A stretch of DNA of 64,000 nucleotides. Origin: Gammaproteobacteria bacterium. Its GTDB lineage: Bacteria > Pseudomonadota > Gammaproteobacteria > Steroidobacterales > Steroidobacteraceae. Below the pieces are notes generated by a model. It worked only from the letters and a program-made list of their open reading frames with translations, was not told where the DNA came from and searched no databases. Below are positions 64,000-64,000 of the stretch, one piece after another. Numbering within the stretch: the stretch's first letter is position 1; each line of letters opens with the position of its first letter. Both the position numbers and the translations under genes were made by a program. The DNA lies in NCBI GenBank assembly GCA_021323735.1, contig JAJPKM010000038.1, positions 1-64,000 of the forward strand, given 5' to 3'.

Positions 64000-64000
64000 T

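Overview
The window is about 64 kb of GC-rich, densely packed bacterial chromosome. It reads as a gammaproteobacterium close to the Xanthomonadales / Nevskiales / Steroidobacterales radiation. The evidence is gene order: kdsA-eno-ftsB-ispDF and surE-pcm-nlpD, an RpfE-type gene next to recJ-prfB-lysS (as in the Xanthomonas rpf region), rpoE-rseA-rseB-lepA-lepB-rnc-era-recO-pdxJ-acpS, and lol genes-DUF2062-exbBD-msbA-lpxK-ycaR-kdsB-(phosphatase)-rne. Genes overlap by 1-4 bases at many junctions, and GTG and TTG starts are common. I found no tRNA, rRNA, CRISPR array, phage gene or transposase.

Positions 1-31.3 kb are core functions: lipid A sugar synthesis, glycolysis, isoprenoid synthesis (a fused IspDF), protein repair, RecJ, RF2 with its programmed frameshift, LysRS, MurI, YgfZ, a complete succinate dehydrogenase operon bracketed by two assembly-factor genes (SDHAF4-like and SdhE), the sigma-E/RseA/RseB envelope stress module with a matching sigma-E promoter, and the lepA-to-acpS block. 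These are followed by a PolB-type exonuclease, RlmD, NagZ and a PAS/LOV-like plus degenerate GGDEF protein. Two genes normally found in the ispF-surE-pcm-nlpD neighbourhood, truD and rpoS, are not in their usual slots.

Positions 31.3-45.8 kb are accessory. The first part (31.4-40.4 kb) looks like an amino-acid catabolic locus. It holds a tryptophan-2,3-dioxygenase-family enzyme divergent from an amino acid permease, two paralogous fold-type-II PLP lyases, a class V aminotransferase/kynureninase-fold enzyme, an ornithine-cyclodeaminase-family dehydrogenase, a MarR regulator, a double-CDGSH/double-cupin fusion and a cyclase-family (kynurenine-formamidase-like) hydrolase. Together they resemble a kynurenine-type ring-opening pathway, but with altered active-site motifs and extra enzymes; the substrate is unknown. 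The second part (40.5-44.5 kb) is a minus-strand operon: a large secreted redoxin/cytochrome c/copper-monooxygenase-like/EF-hand protein, a second secreted redoxin, and a regulator with two TetR DNA-binding domains in one chain.

Positions 45.8-64 kb return to core functions: Mfd, a Lol lipoprotein export system, ExbBD, MsbA, LpxK, KdsB and the C-terminal half of RNase E, interrupted by a secreted S9 prolyl-oligopeptidase and two small membrane or hypothetical genes. Five copies of a palindromic intergenic repeat (right-arm consensus near GTTCATGAATWATTCAGGCTAG) are scattered between 17.7 and 58.6 kb. Three of them sit exactly at convergent gene ends, and two of those supply stop codons.
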